DNA of 5,941 nucleotides from Saprospiraceae bacterium (lineage in GTDB: Bacteria > Bacteroidota > Bacteroidia > Chitinophagales > Saprospiraceae). The position numbers were made by a program, and so were the translations under genes. Under the pieces are notes generated by a model. That model was not told the origin of the DNA and did no database searches. It saw nothing but the letters and a program-made list of their open reading frames with translations. The DNA is taken from contig JABDJM010000476.1 in NCBI GenBank assembly GCA_013002475.1, forward strand, positions 1 through 5,941, in the 5' to 3' direction. Below are positions 1 to 5,941 of the stretch, piece by piece. The stretch's first letter is position 1, and each line of letters begins with the position of its first letter.

Positions 1-1083
1 GATACAAACAAAGAGGAGAATTATCCAGGTGGAAATAAGACCCCACTTCGCCAGACCAGAAAAGCTTTTATCCTTTTTTACGCTAGTGATCCAATAGGCA
101 GCCAAAAAGGTAATTGGGAAATAGGCCAGTGATGAATAGTGTACGATCTTGGATTGTACGACGCTAAAAATGATTACCACAACTGCAAGAAGGATTTTCA
201 TCCAGTTTTGGAAATCACCGGTAGTATCATTGTGCCCGATTCCTTTTCTCCATCCTTTAAACAAAAGCCAGCTGGCAGGAAAACAACCAAAAAGTAACAC
301 AACGATATGATAACCCGGAAATCCTCCATGCCCAGCATCTTCAGTGCTGAGCAGTCGCACCTGATACCTGAGAAACTCTTCCACAAACCAGGATCCATGA
401 GCCATTATCTCAGCACCGAACCAAAGTCCCAGCGTAAGCAACCCGGACCCAATAGCCAGTAGTAGGGTAGACCACTGTGTTCGCTTACTCCTTTCGAAAA
501 AGATTTGAGCAATTAGCCAGGTAAGGCCGATCAGCAGAACGGCTACTGGGCCCTTTGTCAAAACTGCCAGTCCAACAACAATCCCGGATAGTATTCCAAA
601 TAAATTGCTTTTGTCTGATCGCGGAGCCAGGAACAAAAAGGCCAAACCAAGGAACATGAATAAATTAAACAACGGGTCGATTATACCTGATCGGAAATAC
701 AAATGAGGAAGAATCGAGCCTAAGTATACCAAGGCCCACCACCAACCAAACCTGGCGTCTTGTAACCGTTTTCCCAAGTAGTATAAAAGCAAAAGCGTTA
801 CAATTCCGGTAATGGCATTTGGTAGGCGCGCAGCGAATTCATTTATCCCAAAAACGGTGAAGCTGATGGCCTGAAGCCAAAAAAACAGGGGAGGCTTTTC
901 CCAAAACGGATGGCCACCCACTTTTACCTGGAGGTAATCTCCGGTGAGGACCATTTCCTGGGCTATAGTTGCAAAATTGATCTCATCCCAATCGAACAGA
1001 TGGACACCTCCCAGGAAGGGAATAAAAAAGAGAGCTCCTAACAAGAGCAGGATCCAGGGTTGTTGTTTGGTCAAGCCTTCCAT
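1..1083 (-). CDS. ArnT/PMT-type membrane glycosyltransferase (GT83/GT39-like), 3' end cut off by window edge
   Basis: This is an open minus-strand frame of 361 codons with no stop before base 1, so the C-terminus is missing. ArnT-like enzymes usually run to about 500-550 residues. The translation is very hydrophobic with many membrane segments; the first is near residues 10-29. Family marks are DWDE at 31-34 in the first extracytoplasmic loop (the acidic motif needed for catalysis in ArnT and PMT enzymes), EKPPLFFWLQ at 62-71, RSGIIDP at 131-137, LTKGP at 175-179 and SKIVHY at 311-316. Such enzymes move a sugar from a polyprenyl-phosphate donor to lipid A, another lipid or protein on the outer face of the inner membrane. 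The acceptor cannot be read from sequence. The ATG at 1083 lies inside the end of the pseudouridine synthase gene (13-bp overlap), which suggests coupled translation. Confidence is high for the family and low for the substrate. Confidence 0.9.
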   Translation of the reverse strand, partial: MEGLTKQQPWILLLLGALFFIPFLGGVHLFDWDEINFATIAQEMVLTGDYLQVKVGGHPFWEKPPLFFWLQAISFTVFGINEFAARLPNAITGIVTLLLLYYLGKRLQDARFGWWWALVYLGSILPHLYFRSGIIDPLFNLFMFLGLAFLFLAPRSDKSNLFGILSGIVVGLAVLTKGPVAVLLIGLTWLIAQIFFERSKRTQWSTLLLAIGSGLLTLGLWFGAEIMAHGSWFVEEFLRYQVRLLSTEDAGHGGFPGYHIVVLLFGCFPASWLLFKGWRKGIGHNDTTGDFQNWMKILLAVVVIIFSVVQSKIVHYSSLAYFPITFLAAYWITSVKKDKSFSGLAKWGLISTWIILLFVCI

Positions 1084-1799
1084 TTCTTGATCTGATTCAG
1101 GGTGGCCTTGTAATCTTTTGGAAACGGAGCAGAAATCTCTATTTCTGATTTCTTATGCGGATGTTTGAATGAAAGGCTTAGGGCATGAAGACAAGGTCTC
1201 ACTAACAGGGGTTTCTCCTCCTGGCCTTTTGAAAGACGAAATTTCTTCCCTTTCAGCTCACTTACAAAAAAGTCCCCTCTGCCATATAAACTGTCCCCCA
1301 ATATGTGTAGACCAACACTGGGCAAATGAATTCTAATCTGGTGAGTCCGACCAGTTAATATTTGAACCTGAACCTCATGATAGGGAGGGTAAGATTCCAG
1401 GACCTCATAAAAAGTGATAGACTCTTTTCCCGAACGATTAAGAACCATCTTTCCCCCCTGCTTTGGTGATCTGCCGATCTTCTCTGAAATTTCTCCACTA
1501 GTAGAACTCGGTGTTCCTTTCGCAACACACCTGTAGAGTTTCTTAACCTCACGATTTTCGAATGCTTTGGAAAGTTGACGGTGGGTTTCTGCATCTTTGG
1601 CAAAAAGCATTACTCCACTGGTCCCTTTATCAAGGCGGTGCACAGTAAATATTTCTCCAAACCTGGATCTAAGAATACTTTGGATATTAGGGAGATCCGG
1701 TTTGAAACGATCCGGAATAGAAAGTAAGCCTGCAGGTTTATTGACAGCAACAAGGAATTCATCCTCGTATAGGGTCTCGATCTTTTTCTTTGAAGCCAT
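1071..1799 (-). CDS. RluA-family RNA pseudouridine synthase
   Basis: This 242-residue protein should isomerise specific uridines in rRNA or tRNA to pseudouridine in the cytoplasm. It carries the RluA signature HRLDKGTSGVMLFAKD at 54-69, with the catalytic aspartate predicted as D57. It also has the early VNKPAGLLS motif at 19-27 and the RTHQIRIHL motif with the following GD-LYG loop at 151-173. There is no N-terminal S4 RNA-binding domain, so it is a short form nearer RluA/TruC-like enzymes than RluC/RluD. The exact target position cannot be assigned. The ATG at 1799 shares its A with the TAA stop of the upstream fusion gene (TAATG), and the 3' end overlaps the next glycosyltransferase gene, so it sits in the middle of a compact operon. 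No Shine-Dalgarno sequence precedes the start, consistent with termination-reinitiation or with the weak use of SD in Bacteroidota. Confidence 0.95.
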   Translation of the reverse strand: MASKKKIETLYEDEFLVAVNKPAGLLSIPDRFKPDLPNIQSILRSRFGEIFTVHRLDKGTSGVMLFAKDAETHRQLSKAFENREVKKLYRCVAKGTPSSTSGEISEKIGRSPKQGGKMVLNRSGKESITFYEVLESYPPYHEVQVQILTGRTHQIRIHLPSVGLHILGDSLYGRGDFFVSELKGKKFRLSKGQEEKPLLVRPCLHALSLSFKHPHKKSEIEISAPFPKDYKATLNQIKKWKA

Positions 1800-2824
1800 T
1801 AAAAAAGTTTGGAAAAGAATTTTTTCCCCAGGATGTAATATTGAAAAACGATGCTTCCTTTATAAAGCCCGGTTATATTTTTCGGACTTGGTAGAATGCC
1901 CTGCTGGATCCACTCACGTTCCTCTCTCTTCCGTTTTTCCAGAGAGGGGATATGACCATAAAAAGAGAAATGTGCCTTTATGATCGCCAGGCAATCGGAG
2001 AATTTTCCGGTAAGAAGGAATTTAATACCTGCTACACCATCAAGTATAAGCCTAAGAAGTATGTTTCCAATCAGAGGAAGACCTCTTCTGTTTTTATAAA
2101 CCATAAAAAGGCTGTTCCTGAAATTTAGAAAAGTTTTCCGTGGACTCTGGTAGCTTAATGTTCCGCCTCCCAAATGATAAACAACAGACTTGGGAGCAAC
2201 CTTGATCGAATATCCCAGGCGCTGTAATCTCCAACAAAGATCTATTTCTTCCAGGTGGGCAAAGAAGGAAGGGTCAAGTCCGCCCGCCTTTCTGTAAGCA
2301 TCATTTCTTATCAAAAAAGCGCAGCCTGATGCCCAAAAAATATCTTGCTCATCATCATACTGACCAAGATCCTTTTCTACCGAATCAAAGATCCTTCCTC
2401 TGGCAAAAGGATAACCAAGGATATCTATCCATCCACCTGAAGCACCTGCATATTCAAATTCTTCCTGGTTTTTGTCAGATAAGATCTTCGGTTGTACGAC
2501 AGCAATTCTTTCATCCTCAAGAATCAGGTCCATTGCCTTGTCAAGCCAATCAGGTTCTACCCGCACATCGGAGTTCATCAAAACCAAATAGGGACTATCG
2601 ATCACCATGAGGGCTTTAGCATAGCCTCCGGTAAATCCATAATTTTTGTCCAGCAGCATAAGCTCGACATGTGGAAAATGCTCTTTTATAGTTGCTGCAG
2701 AATCATCGGTTGAACAATTGTCGACCACAATAATCCGCAGATTTTCATATTGGGTTTTACGGACACTGGGAAGGTACTCTTCCAAATGATGAGAGCCATT
2801 GTAATTGAGAATTACTACAGCGAC
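1799..2824 (-). other. C-terminal GT2-type glycosyltransferase module of the RibF fusion
   Basis: Residues 323-663 of the fusion look like a whole GT-A-fold family 2 glycosyltransferase of the rhamnosyltransferase-like kind. Visible motifs are VAVVILNYNG at 323-332 (first strand), VVDNCSTDDS at 355-364 (nucleotide-sugar binding), NYGFTGGY at 383-390, NSD at 406-408 (the DXD-like metal site, in LMNSDVRVEPDWL), ASGCAFLIR at 487-495, GGLDP at 503-507 and EEIDLCWR at 514-521 (acceptor/catalytic region). A hydrophobic stretch at about 570-595, followed by a basic segment with EKRKREER, suggests membrane association at the cytoplasmic face. Such enzymes use NDP-sugars to extend lipid-linked or surface glycans. 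The sugar and acceptor cannot be predicted. No key motif is missing, so the module looks active. Its membrane-enzyme neighbour in the operon fits an envelope glycosylation role, which is inference. Confidence 0.88.
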
Positions 2825-3790
2825 CTCGGGTCTTTCAATATGTGCAGTTGCTTGGCCACGTTCTGCATAGAATTTCTTGATGTTGATCTCATCTAGGGCA
2901 ATGGCACTTTTTAGTTCTTCAAAGTTTTCAAATCGCTGATCTTCCCGACTGAATTGGTCAATAAAGACCATCATCTCCTCGCCATATATTTCTCCCGTAA
3001 AATCAAACAGATGAACTTCAATAGTACGCTTCTTCAAATGCTCTATCGTAGGCCGATCCCCTATGTACATCATACCCTCATAGGATTTGCCCTTTACCCG
3101 AGCCCTCACCGCATAGATGCCTGCCTTGGGGATAAGCTTCCAGGAATTGTCCACTTCGACATTGGCAGTTGGAAAGCCTAGGTCTCTCCCAATTCTCTCA
3201 CCCCGGATTATTTTTCCAGTAAGGACATAAGTCTCGCCGAGGAGCTCCGTTGCCAAACTAATCTTTCCTTCTTCCAGGGCCTTCCGGATCTTGGTCGAGC
3301 TTATTGCGATAGAATTTACCTCCTGCTTTGGGATCTCGTGGACCTCAGTCCCGTCACGGCCCAATGCTTCCTGCAAGGAGGCAAGATTCCCTGACCGATC
3401 TTTCCCAAATCGGTGGTCATATCCAATAACCAGATGTTTGGGTTGAAACTTGGCCTTCAAGTAATCTTCGATATAGGCCTCGGCAGATTGGTTAGCGAAA
3501 GCCTCATCAAAGGGGACGACCACGAGATGGTCTATGCCTAATTTTTCGAGCTTGAAGATCTTTTCGCTAAGACTGCTCAGGAGCTTCAGTTTGTCAACCT
3601 CCTTTTTCAGTACAATTCTTGGATGGGGATGGAAGGTAACGACGATGGACTCCCCGTTTTCCTTGGAAGCAAGATCCAGAACGAGTTTAAGGATCCTTTG
3701 ATGACCCTTATGCACACCATCAAAACTCCCAATGGTGAGTATGGCGTTTCGAAACTCCGGCAAATCCTTCAGGTCATAGTGCACCTTCAT
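1799..3790 (-). CDS. ribF: RibF (FAD synthetase / riboflavin kinase) fused to a GT2-type glycosyltransferase
   Basis: This 663-residue protein is about twice the usual RibF length of roughly 310. Residues 1 to about 311 form a complete bifunctional RibF, which phosphorylates riboflavin to FMN and adenylylates FMN to FAD. The FAD synthetase half shows GSFDGVHKGH at 21-30 (HxGH-type nucleotide site), TFHPHP at 52-57, GYDHRFGKDRSGN at 123-135 and ISSTKIR at 163-169. The riboflavin kinase half shows GRDLGFPTAN at 201-210, GDRPTI at 244-249 and IEVHLFDF at 257-264, with E258 the likely catalytic base. After an 11-residue linker (312-322) the frame continues into a full glycosyltransferase, described separately. 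The frame is open throughout with no stop or start at the junction. The ATG at 3790 is preferred because MKVHYDLKD resembles a normal RibF beginning; an in-frame TTG nine bases upstream is the alternative. The gene is first in the minus-strand operon. Module assignments are secure; whether the fusion is natural needs checking. Confidence 0.9.
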   Translation of the reverse strand: MKVHYDLKDLPEFRNAILTIGSFDGVHKGHQRILKLVLDLASKENGESIVVTFHPHPRIVLKKEVDKLKLLSSLSEKIFKLEKLGIDHLVVVPFDEAFANQSAEAYIEDYLKAKFQPKHLVIGYDHRFGKDRSGNLASLQEALGRDGTEVHEIPKQEVNSIAISSTKIRKALEEGKISLATELLGETYVLTGKIIRGERIGRDLGFPTANVEVDNSWKLIPKAGIYAVRARVKGKSYEGMMYIGDRPTIEHLKKRTIEVHLFDFTGEIYGEEMMVFIDQFSREDQRFENFEELKSAIALDEINIKKFYAERGQATAHIERPEVAVVILNYNGSHHLEEYLPSVRKTQYENLRIIVVDNCSTDDSAATIKEHFPHVELMLLDKNYGFTGGYAKALMVIDSPYLVLMNSDVRVEPDWLDKAMDLILEDERIAVVQPKILSDKNQEEFEYAGASGGWIDILGYPFARGRIFDSVEKDLGQYDDEQDIFWASGCAFLIRNDAYRKAGGLDPSFFAHLEEIDLCWRLQRLGYSIKVAPKSVVYHLGGGTLSYQSPRKTFLNFRNSLFMVYKNRRGLPLIGNILLRLILDGVAGIKFLLTGKFSDCLAIIKAHFSFYGHIPSLEKRKREEREWIQQGILPSPKNITGLYKGSIVFQYYILGKKFFSKLF

Positions 3791-3796
3791 CGGGCG

Positions 3797-3804
3797 CAAA
3801 TATA
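3797..3804 (-). promoter_or_regulatory. Candidate Bacteroidota -7 box for the ribF-GT2 operon
   Basis: On the minus strand this reads TATATTTG, an exact match to the TAnnTTTG -7 consensus of Bacteroidota housekeeping promoters. It ends only six bases before the ATG at 3790, so transcription would begin at or next to the start codon, giving a leaderless or near-leaderless mRNA. I do not find a clear TTTG -33 element at the expected distance. An exact six-base match in AT-rich DNA can arise by chance, so this is tentative. Confidence 0.35.
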
Positions 3805-3812
3805 AGACCTAA

Positions 3813-3842
3813 TAAGGGCTTTAATGCCTATAAAACCCCTTA
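3813..3842. repeat. Imperfect inverted repeat in the divergent intergenic region
   Basis: The left arm TAAGGGCTTT (3813-3822) and right arm AAACCCCTTA (3833-3842) are complementary at 9 of 10 positions, with one C/C mismatch, around a 10-base AT-rich spacer. The repeat lies between the two candidate -7 boxes, at the centre of the only substantial non-coding stretch. It could be an operator for a dimeric regulator shared by both operons, or a hairpin. With starts of transcription predicted on either side of it, a terminator role is unlikely. No known regulator site is recognised. Confidence 0.4.
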
Positions 3843-3872
3843 GACTAAAACCTTCAGACCTTGGATTTGTAT

Positions 3873-3880
3873 TACATTTG
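3873..3880 (+). promoter_or_regulatory. Candidate Bacteroidota -7 box for the mrp-nfu-pyrF genes
   Basis: This plus-strand TACATTTG is an exact match to TAnnTTTG. It is 16 bases before the preferred mrp ATG at 3897, so the untranslated leader would be only about ten bases. No TTTG is seen at the usual -33 spacing. A second match, TATTTTTG at 3886-3893, has TTG triplets upstream at 3861-3863 and 3867-3869 but lies almost on the start codon. Either could be the real element. Confidence 0.35.
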
Positions 3881-3896
3881 TACCATATTTTTGCTT

Positions 3897-4988
3897 ATGG
3901 ATAAGATGAAGGTGGCTAAGGCTCTCAGTAAGGTGATCGAGCCTCAAACCGGTAAGGATTTGATTTCTCTGAACATTGTGACTGGCCTTGAGGTGGATGA
4001 CAAAACGATCTCCTTTACCATTGAGGTGCCCAGTGCAAATTATCCCCATAAAGGAGCTCTGAACATGGCTGCCCAAACAGCCATGCTAGAAGTGTATCCT
4101 GAGGCTGAAGTCCATGTTCACATGTCGGTTGGGAAACAACCTCAGAGACCTACAGCCCCAAGGCGGATCCTTCCTCAGGTAAAGAATATTATCGCTGTTG
4201 CTTCCGGTAAGGGCGGAGTGGGAAAATCTACTGTTTCAGTAAACCTCGCCCTGAGCCTGAAAAGCCAGGGTGCCAGAGTAGGCCTGATTGATGCTGATCT
4301 TTATGGTCCTTCTATCCCTACTATGCTTGGACTCAAAGGGCTTAGGCCAAAGGTTAAAGATGTAAATGGAAAACCTGTTCTTCTTCCATTGGATTATAAG
4401 GGGATGCCTGTGATGTCTATAGGCTTTATTATTGAGCCAGAGCAGGCAGTCGTCCTGAGAGGCCCCAGATTAGGTGGGATCATCAAACAATTCTTCAATG
4501 ATTGTGAATGGCCGGAATTAGATTATTTGGTAATCGATCTACCTCCGGGAACGGGTGATATCCAGCTTACATTGGTGCAGACAGTACCTGTAACAGGTGT
4601 GGTATTGGTGACTACTCCTCAGCAAGTTTCTTATGCGGATGCGGTCAAGGCCATGAATATGTTCTTATTGCCGAATGTGAATGTCCCGATTTTGGGAGTC
4701 GTTGAAAATATGAGCTGGTTTACTCCGGCTGAATTACCAGACAATAAGTATTATCTCTTTGGAAAAGGAGCCGGTGAAAAGCTTTCCGCGGCATCCTCAA
4801 GTGGTTTGTTGGGCCAGGTTCCTCTTATCCAGAGCGTTCAGGAAGGAGGAGACTCAGGAAATCCCGCAGCAATGCAATCCGGCCCTGCTCAGGAGATTTT
4901 TGAGGGGATCGCCAAAAAGCTTGTCGCACACGTGGAAAAAAGGAATGCCGAAAGAGCCCCGACCAGCCCTGTTGAAATAAAGATTTGA
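3897..4988 (+). CDS. mrp: Mrp/ApbC/NBP35-family Fe-S cluster carrier P-loop ATPase
   Basis: This 363-residue cytoplasmic protein belongs to the Mrp family, ATPases that carry and hand over Fe-S clusters to apo-proteins. Residues 1 to about 80 are a MIP18/DUF59-type domain (KALSKVIEPQTGKDLISL). It is followed by the ParA/MinD-like ATPase with deviant Walker A GKGGVGKST at 104-112, the switch segment DADLYGPSIP at 132-141, LPPGTGD at 215-221 and VVENMS at 268-273. The CxxC that many Mrp/ApbC proteins carry just after VENMS is absent; the sequence there is WFTPAELPDNKYY. The only cysteine is C203, in NDCEW. The ATG at 3897 is preferred because an in-frame TTG at 3861 would add a hydrophobic 12-residue leader untypical of the family and overlap the promoter candidates. 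An ATG at 3906 is also possible. The nfu gene follows after 43 bp, which supports an Fe-S role. Confidence 0.95.
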   Translation: MDKMKVAKALSKVIEPQTGKDLISLNIVTGLEVDDKTISFTIEVPSANYPHKGALNMAAQTAMLEVYPEAEVHVHMSVGKQPQRPTAPRRILPQVKNIIAVASGKGGVGKSTVSVNLALSLKSQGARVGLIDADLYGPSIPTMLGLKGLRPKVKDVNGKPVLLPLDYKGMPVMSIGFIIEPEQAVVLRGPRLGGIIKQFFNDCEWPELDYLVIDLPPGTGDIQLTLVQTVPVTGVVLVTTPQQVSYADAVKAMNMFLLPNVNVPILGVVENMSWFTPAELPDNKYYLFGKGAGEKLSAASSSGLLGQVPLIQSVQEGGDSGNPAAMQSGPAQEIFEGIAKKLVAHVEKRNAERAPTSPVEIKI

Positions 4989-5031
4989 TACCTGATTATG
5001 TTGGGTTACCTTTAATAATTAACCAGACGAT

Positions 5032-5280
5032 ATGAATACCTCAGAGAAAGCGGAATTGATGGAGCGAGTGGATAATGCGCTTGATGATGTGCGTCCTCAT
5101 TTGGCTGTAGATGGCGGAAATGTGGAATTGGTAGACATTACGGAGGATATGGAAGTTAAGATCAAGTGGATGGGGAATTGTAAATCCTGTTCAATGTCTT
5201 CTATGACCATGAAAGCTGGAATTGAACAAGCCATCCTCGGTAAATGTCCGAGCGTCAAAAGTGTTGCTGCCATAAATTGA
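5032..5280 (+). CDS. NifU C-terminal-domain (Nfu-type) Fe-S scaffold/carrier protein
   Basis: This 82-residue protein consists only of the NifU C-terminal (Nfu) domain. Two such proteins typically bind one [4Fe-4S] cluster between their CxxC pairs and pass it to client enzymes. The CxxC is C50-K-S-C53, in GNCKSCSMSSMTMKAGIE. Upstream is the expected RPHLAVDGGNVELV segment at 21-34. A third cysteine at C72 lies outside the usual motif. There is no IscU-like N-terminal domain or A-type degenerate domain. It starts at the ATG at 5032, 43 bp after mrp and 14 bp before pyrF, all in one direction, so co-transcription is likely. Pairing with Mrp suggests a shared cluster delivery route, with Nfu supplying the cysteine ligands. 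No Shine-Dalgarno sequence is visible; the leader is AT-rich. Confidence 0.94.
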   Translation: MNTSEKAELMERVDNALDDVRPHLAVDGGNVELVDITEDMEVKIKWMGNCKSCSMSSMTMKAGIEQAILGKCPSVKSVAAIN

Positions 5281-5294
5281 AAAGCTCCTATTGA

Positions 5295-5941
5295 ATGACT
5301 CGTGCCCAACTGGTTGAAAACATCCGTAAGAAAGGATCATTCCTTTGTGTTGGACTTGATCCTGATCTAGAAAGAATTCCAAAACATCTCCTCGAAGAAG
5401 AGGATCCCATCTTTTCCTTTAACAAATCAATTATTGATGCCACGGCTGACTTTTGTGTAGCCTATAAACCAAATTTTGCTTTTTACGAAGCACAAGGTTC
5501 GAAAGGATGGAAAAGCCTTGAAAAAACTCTGGCTTACATTCCTTCCACGCATTTCTCAATTGCAGATGCTAAAAGGGGAGACATCGGTAATACGTCCAGG
5601 TTATATGCCAAATCCATTTTCGAGAGATTGGCTTTTGATTCAGTAACGGTGGCCCCCTACATGGGCATTGATTCTGTTTCCCCCTTCTTAGAATTTGAAA
5701 ATAAGTGGGTGATCCTTTTGGCACTTACCTCAAATAAAGGGGCCGATGATTTTCAATTCATTGAATCTGTCCAGGGTGAAGCTCTATACCAATCTGTTTT
5801 AAAGAGATCTAAGGACTGGGGCACACCGGAAAACCTGATGTATGTGATCGGGGCAACGAGACCAGCATTTTTGGAGGAGGTCCGAAAAATCATCCCAGAG
5901 CATTTCCTCTTAGTTCCTGGCGTAGGTGCGCAGGGTGGAAG
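5295..5941 (+). CDS. pyrF: Orotidine-5'-phosphate decarboxylase, type 2 (PyrF), 3' end cut off by window edge
   Basis: The first 215 codons of pyrF are present, plus two bases, with no stop before the window ends. The enzyme removes CO2 from orotidine 5'-monophosphate to give UMP, the last step of de novo pyrimidine synthesis, in the cytoplasm. The active-site motif [11 protein letters not shown] starts at 91 (D91, K93 and D96 are the charged catalytic residues). Others are CVGLDPD at 18-24, KPNFAFYE at 58-65, APYMG at 120-124, GATRP at 186-190 and the phosphate loop VPGVGAQGG at 207-215. The spacing and the KPNFAFYE and GATRP segments fit the longer type 2 family (around 270 residues) found in Bacteroidota, mycobacteria and others. 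About 55 residues should be missing. The ATG at 5295 is 14 bp after the nfu stop, and no SD is visible. Confidence 0.95.
   Translation, partial: MTRAQLVENIRKKGSFLCVGLDPDLERIPKHLLEEEDPIFSFNKSIIDATADFCVAYKPNFAFYEAQGSKGWKSLEKTLAYIPSTHFSIADAKRGDIGNTSRLYAKSIFERLAFDSVTVAPYMGIDSVSPFLEFENKWVILLALTSNKGADDFQFIESVQGEALYQSVLKRSKDWGTPENLMYVIGATRPAFLEEVRKIIPEHFLLVPGVGAQGG

Noticed and set aside
198..398. A 66-residue minus-strand open frame.
   Set aside because: It is an out-of-frame shadow of the ArnT-like gene, whose own frame is open from 1083 to 1 and carries clear family motifs.
1597..1983. A 128-residue plus-strand open frame, antisense to the start of the pseudouridine synthase gene and the end of the fusion gene.
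   Set aside because: It has no recognisable domain, is antisense to two well-supported genes and its composition looks like reverse-strand coding noise.
2797..2868. An out-of-frame ATG at 2868 (minus strand) as a possible separate start for the glycosyltransferase after a frameshift.
   Set aside because: That frame meets a TAG after 17 codons, just inside the glycosyltransferase start, so it cannot encode the module without a second frame change.
2329..3181. Several plus-strand open frames of 73-93 residues antisense to the fusion gene.
   Set aside because: They mirror the strong minus-strand coding frame and show no motifs of their own.
3861..3896. An upstream TTG start giving Mrp a 12-residue hydrophobic N-terminal extension.
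   Set aside because: The extension is not typical of Mrp, overlaps promoter-like boxes and uses a weaker start; the ATG at 3897 gives a normal N-terminus.
5001..5031. A possible separate promoter for nfu (TACCTTTA at 5007-5014) and a TTAATAATTAA near-palindrome.
   Set aside because: The box mismatches TAnnTTTG at the final G, and the palindrome is a short AT-rich run expected by chance.
5097..5382. Minus-strand open frames of 63-70 residues over nfu and the start of pyrF.
   Set aside because: Both are antisense to genes with unmistakable Nfu and PyrF motifs and have no features of their own.

Overview
The window looks like chromosomal DNA from a member of the Bacteroidota, probably a Cytophagia- or Flavobacteriia-like lineage. 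Four things point there: a long (type 2) PyrF, an Mrp ATPase of the 'WFTPAELP' type without a CxxC pair, no recognisable Shine-Dalgarno sequence before any gene start, and TAnnTTTG-type -7 boxes between the divergent genes. The lineage call is inferred from these traits, not from a database search. I see no tRNA, rRNA, CRISPR array, insertion sequence or att site.

The layout is two divergent, tightly packed gene sets facing away from a roughly 106-bp intergenic region (3791-3896). The left set reads on the minus strand, from 3790 towards 1. First comes a 663-residue fusion of a complete RibF (FAD synthetase plus riboflavin kinase) with a complete GT2-type glycosyltransferase. Next is an RluA-family pseudouridine synthase, sharing one base with the fusion gene in a TAATG junction. 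Last is a membrane glycosyltransferase of the ArnT/PMT type, overlapping the synthase gene by 13 bp and cut by the window edge. The overlaps imply one transcript and probable translational coupling.

The right set reads on the plus strand. It holds an Mrp/ApbC-type Fe-S carrier ATPase, a stand-alone NifU C-terminal-domain (Nfu) protein 43 bp downstream, and pyrF (orotidine-5'-phosphate decarboxylase, type 2) 14 bp after that, cut by the right edge. Mrp and Nfu plausibly cooperate in Fe-S cluster delivery. The Mrp has a single cysteine, while the Nfu carries a CxxC.

Most of the content is conserved housekeeping. The feature that stands out is the in-frame RibF-glycosyltransferase fusion, which joins flavin cofactor synthesis to sugar transfer in one polypeptide. 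Nothing else suggests a new multi-gene system. The divergent promoter region, with an imperfect inverted repeat between two -7-like boxes, is a secondary point of interest.
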